Part shown: positions 6,118 to 7,560 of the stretch, piece by piece
Position numbering within the stretch: the first letter of the stretch is position 1
Layout: each line of letters starts with the position of its first letter
DNA from: Clostridiales bacterium
GTDB lineage: Bacteria > Bacillota > Clostridia > Tissierellales > Dethiosulfatibacteraceae
Assembly: GCA_003539375.1 (NCBI GenBank)
Contig: DPPH01000128.1
Span: 1-7,560 of the forward strand
Direction: 5' to 3'
DNA length: 7,560 nt
The notes under the pieces: model-generated
The model's input: only the letters and a program-made list of their open reading frames with translations
Told to the model about the DNA's origin: nothing
Databases searched by the model: none
Program-made: the position numbers and the translations under genes

Positions 6118-6900
6118 AAAAATTAACATAAACTCAAAACAGATTTTTCGGTAGCTTATATAAGGTTATAGTATATTTTATATATAATTTTACAAATAAT
6201 ATACAAAAAAAATAGACAAAGAATATACGCCATAAAATTAATGACAAATAAGAAAAAAGTCTTTATCTAGCAATGATAAATGCTAAATCTTAGTGGACAT
6301 CAAAGATGAGATGTTGGGATCAGATACTAGCTCAACTTAATATTTTCTGCTCTTGAAGTTTTTTTATTTTTTTCGATGAATTTTCTTTTATTAATGGATT
6401 TCTTAACTTCATTTTATAGAATTATATCAAGATTAAATTAGAAAAAGTCTTTAAAGTTTTTTTAGTTTTTACATATATAAATATAATTTCTTTTTCTAAA
6501 AGTTTATTCACTTTACATATAATGATATCTCTATTTCTTAAATAAATCAAATTAAAGGTAAATGCCAAAAAAAGGTGTTCACCTTACATTAAAATTATGT
6601 ACTTTTTAAAAAGTAATATTTATAGAATTAATAGATAAAAAATGGACGTTATAATATAATTTTCAAAAGTCCAAAATAAAATAAAGTCCATTTTTTCATA
6701 AATGAACTTTAAGGTCTAATTCTAGTAATTATAAGTGTTTAACGATAATTTATAAAAAGTCTATCATTTTTGACTTTAAATAATCAATGTAAATATGTAA
6801 AAAAAATTTTTTAAGAAAAACTTAAATTTTTGAACTTTATTTCCGTTAAAACTCAAAAAAATAAATTGATTAAATAGTTATATTTTGAACTTTATAATTC
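6118..6900. other. Long AT-rich intergenic gap, no gene supported
   Basis: About 780 bases are extremely AT-rich, with many stops in all frames and no frame having both a ribosome binding site and protein-like composition. The only less AT-biased patch is about 6285-6350, which may be a decayed remnant of something I cannot identify. Short repeated words (AAAGTC at about 6256, 6444, 6666, 6683 and 6756; TTTGAACTTTAT near 6829 and 6884) and small hairpins occur, but none matches a known RNA family I recognise. Confidence 0.6.
6637..6696. repeat. 11-base inverted repeat in the intergenic gap
   Basis: AAAAAATGGAC (6637-6647) and GTCCATTTTTT (6686-6696) are perfect inverted copies with 38 bases between them. 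Part is A/T homopolymer, so significance is modest. It could be a weak bidirectional terminator, a protein site or a relic of a small mobile element; there is no flanking evidence for any of these. Confidence 0.4.
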
Positions 6901-6942
6901 ATATATAGAGCATCAGAATAATATCCTAGATGCTCTATATAT
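6901..6942 (-). terminator. Strong hairpin directly after the zinc-ribbon gene
   Basis: ATATATAGAGCATC (6901-6914) and GATGCTCTATATAT (6929-6942) form a perfect 14-pair stem, and the 14-base loop can fold further. On the minus strand it begins eight bases after the TAA of the zinc-ribbon gene, where a terminator is expected. The sequence after the stem (GAATTATAAAG) is not a T run, so it may act as a 3'-end stabiliser or weak terminator rather than a classical one. Confidence 0.5.
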
Positions 6943-6950
6943 TAGAAATT

Positions 6951-7560
6951 TTAGAAAAAATATATTTTTTTCTGTCTTAACCCTTTACAGTATGGACAAG
7001 CAACCATATTTCTATGATTATAATATATTCTTCGCTTTGGAGACATTAAATATTTGTGATTACAATCTTTGCAAACCCACCAGACTTTATCTATACTATT
7101 TTCAGAAACATAATCTGCATCAAATAATAAGTAATTATTAATAAAGTCCCATTCTATCATTAAACCTGTTTGTTTTGTCTTTAAAGAGTTATATCCAGGC
7201 AGAACTTTTAATCCTTTACAAAAAGGACAAGAATCATCATTCAACTCACGATTATTAATTTGATACTTATATTCTCCACCACAAGTTGAACATATCCAAT
7301 AGACTGAAGTTGTAATCGTTTTGCTAAATGTTTCTGGACCACGTTCATTTGAAGGACTCCATTCTTTTGTTAACTCAAAATCTGTATCAAGTAAGGAATT
7401 ATATCCCAATAAGGCTCTCCCTTTGTTGCAAAAAGGACAAGAATCATCACCAAGTTCACGTTCATTTATAGGTCTACTATATTCTCCATTGCAAGTTGGA
7501 CATATCCAATAAACCCAAGTACTATTACTTTTAATATATGTTTCTGGACCACGTTCATTT
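6951..7560 (-). CDS. C-terminal part of a tandem zinc-ribbon repeat protein
   Basis: The frame ends at TAA (6953-6951) and is open without a stop to the window edge, so 202 residues of a longer protein are visible. It is built of ~70-residue units: GYNSL...EW...N, then (V)YWIC..C..EY, then R.L.DDSCPFC. Each unit has a CxxC and, about 17 residues later, a CPxC pair: visible Cys 20/23 and 41/44, 90/93 and 111/114, and 163/166 and 188/191. All twelve cysteines are present, so each unit should bind one zinc. The pattern matches the 'probable zinc-ribbon' family (PF14311/DUF4379). The role of this family is not established; these arrays are often attached to nuclease-like or other domains that would lie outside this window. 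The last unit is the most diverged and ends in a basic-aromatic tail (KKIYFF). A TTG at 7409 could be read as a start but lies inside a unit, so it is not used. Confidence 0.82.
   Translation of the reverse strand, partial: NERGPETYIKSNSTWVYWICPTCNGEYSRPINERELGDDSCPFCNKGRALLGYNSLLDTDFELTKEWSPSNERGPETFSKTITTSVYWICSTCGGEYKYQINNRELNDDSCPFCKGLKVLPGYNSLKTKQTGLMIEWDFINNYLLFDADYVSENSIDKVWWVCKDCNHKYLMSPKRRIYYNHRNMVACPYCKGLRQKKIYFF
7141..7560 (-). repeat. Coding tandem repeat, period 210 bases
   Basis: Two consecutive units within the zinc-ribbon gene repeat with a period of exactly 210 bases (70 codons). For example, the 20 bases at 7331-7350 recur unchanged at 7541-7560. Bases 7211-7310 and 7421-7520 align without gaps at about 73 of 100 positions by my hand count. 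Conservation at DNA level suggests duplication within the gene. Confidence 0.8.

Noticed and set aside
6241..6350. Possible transposase or coding relic in the less AT-biased patch (plus MTNKKKVFI then stops)
   Set aside because: No frame stays open long enough, and no transposase motif, terminal inverted repeat or target duplication is visible.
6332..6412. Minus-strand 26-codon frame starting MKLRNPLIKENSS, with a TATAAT nine bases before its ATG
   Set aside because: It has no ribosome binding site, the -10 is too close to the ATG for a leader, there is no -35, and the Lys-rich composition is what AT-rich DNA gives by chance. It could be a leaderless or decayed gene, but I cannot support it.
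6565..6585. Minus-strand AAGGTGAACACCTT hairpin followed by T residues
   Set aside because: A sterically allowed loop leaves only five base pairs, and no gene ends nearby (the zinc-ribbon stop is ~370 bases away), so I do not call it a terminator.
6118..6900. CRISPR array or tRNA in the long gap
   Set aside because: There are no regularly spaced repeats of 25-40 bases and no cloverleaf with a GTTCRANNC-type arm.
6951..7409. Treating the zinc-ribbon gene as a complete 152-residue protein starting at TTG 7409
   Set aside because: The frame stays open for 50 more codons to the window edge and encodes another intact zinc-ribbon unit in 210-base register, so the gene continues upstream.
7321..7512. 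Plus-strand open frame of 63 codons opposite the zinc-ribbon gene
   Set aside because: It is antisense to the repeat-bearing zinc-ribbon frame, whose cysteine pattern is conserved across units. The plus-strand product shows no recognisable domain.

Overview
The window comes from a very AT-rich, low-GC Gram-positive bacterium. AGGAGG-type ribosome binding sites, a consensus sigma-A promoter, a c-di-AMP (ydaO/yuaA class) riboswitch and Trk/HAMP-kinase proteins of clostridial type point to the class Clostridia. I cannot name a genus. Every gene I can support lies on the minus strand, so the biological order runs from high to low coordinates.

Layout, 5' to 3' on the minus strand. At 7560-6951 is the C-terminal part of a protein built from tandem ~70-residue zinc-ribbon units; it continues past the window edge. 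It ends at a strong hairpin (6942-6901). An ~830-base AT-rich gap follows, with no convincing gene and only weak inverted repeats. At 6083-6055 a textbook promoter (TTGACA, 17 bases, TATAAT) starts a ~210-base leader. The leader holds a c-di-AMP riboswitch aptamer (about 6030-5913) and an intrinsic terminator (5896-5860) placed just before the first start codon.

The operon behind it runs 5839-185. It encodes a membrane HAMP-PAS sensor histidine kinase; a stand-alone receiver; a receiver fused to TPR repeats; a short RCK/TrkA protein with only the nucleotide-binding domain; a second TrkA with both RCK domains but a degenerate nucleotide motif; the TrkH potassium channel subunit; and a previously uncalled 27-residue single-span membrane peptide with its own AGGAGG. 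A further gene begins at 86 and leaves the window at base 1.

Reading of the system (inference): c-di-AMP is the usual 'potassium is sufficient' signal in Firmicutes and its riboswitches normally turn genes off. Here a whole potassium module, both the transporter and a dedicated phosphorelay, would be shut off when c-di-AMP is high. Neither response regulator has a DNA-binding domain, so the relay probably acts by protein contact, possibly on the Trk gating ring, rather than by transcription. The combination of riboswitch, output-less phosphorelay, split RCK pair, TrkH and micro-peptide is the most interesting content of the window.
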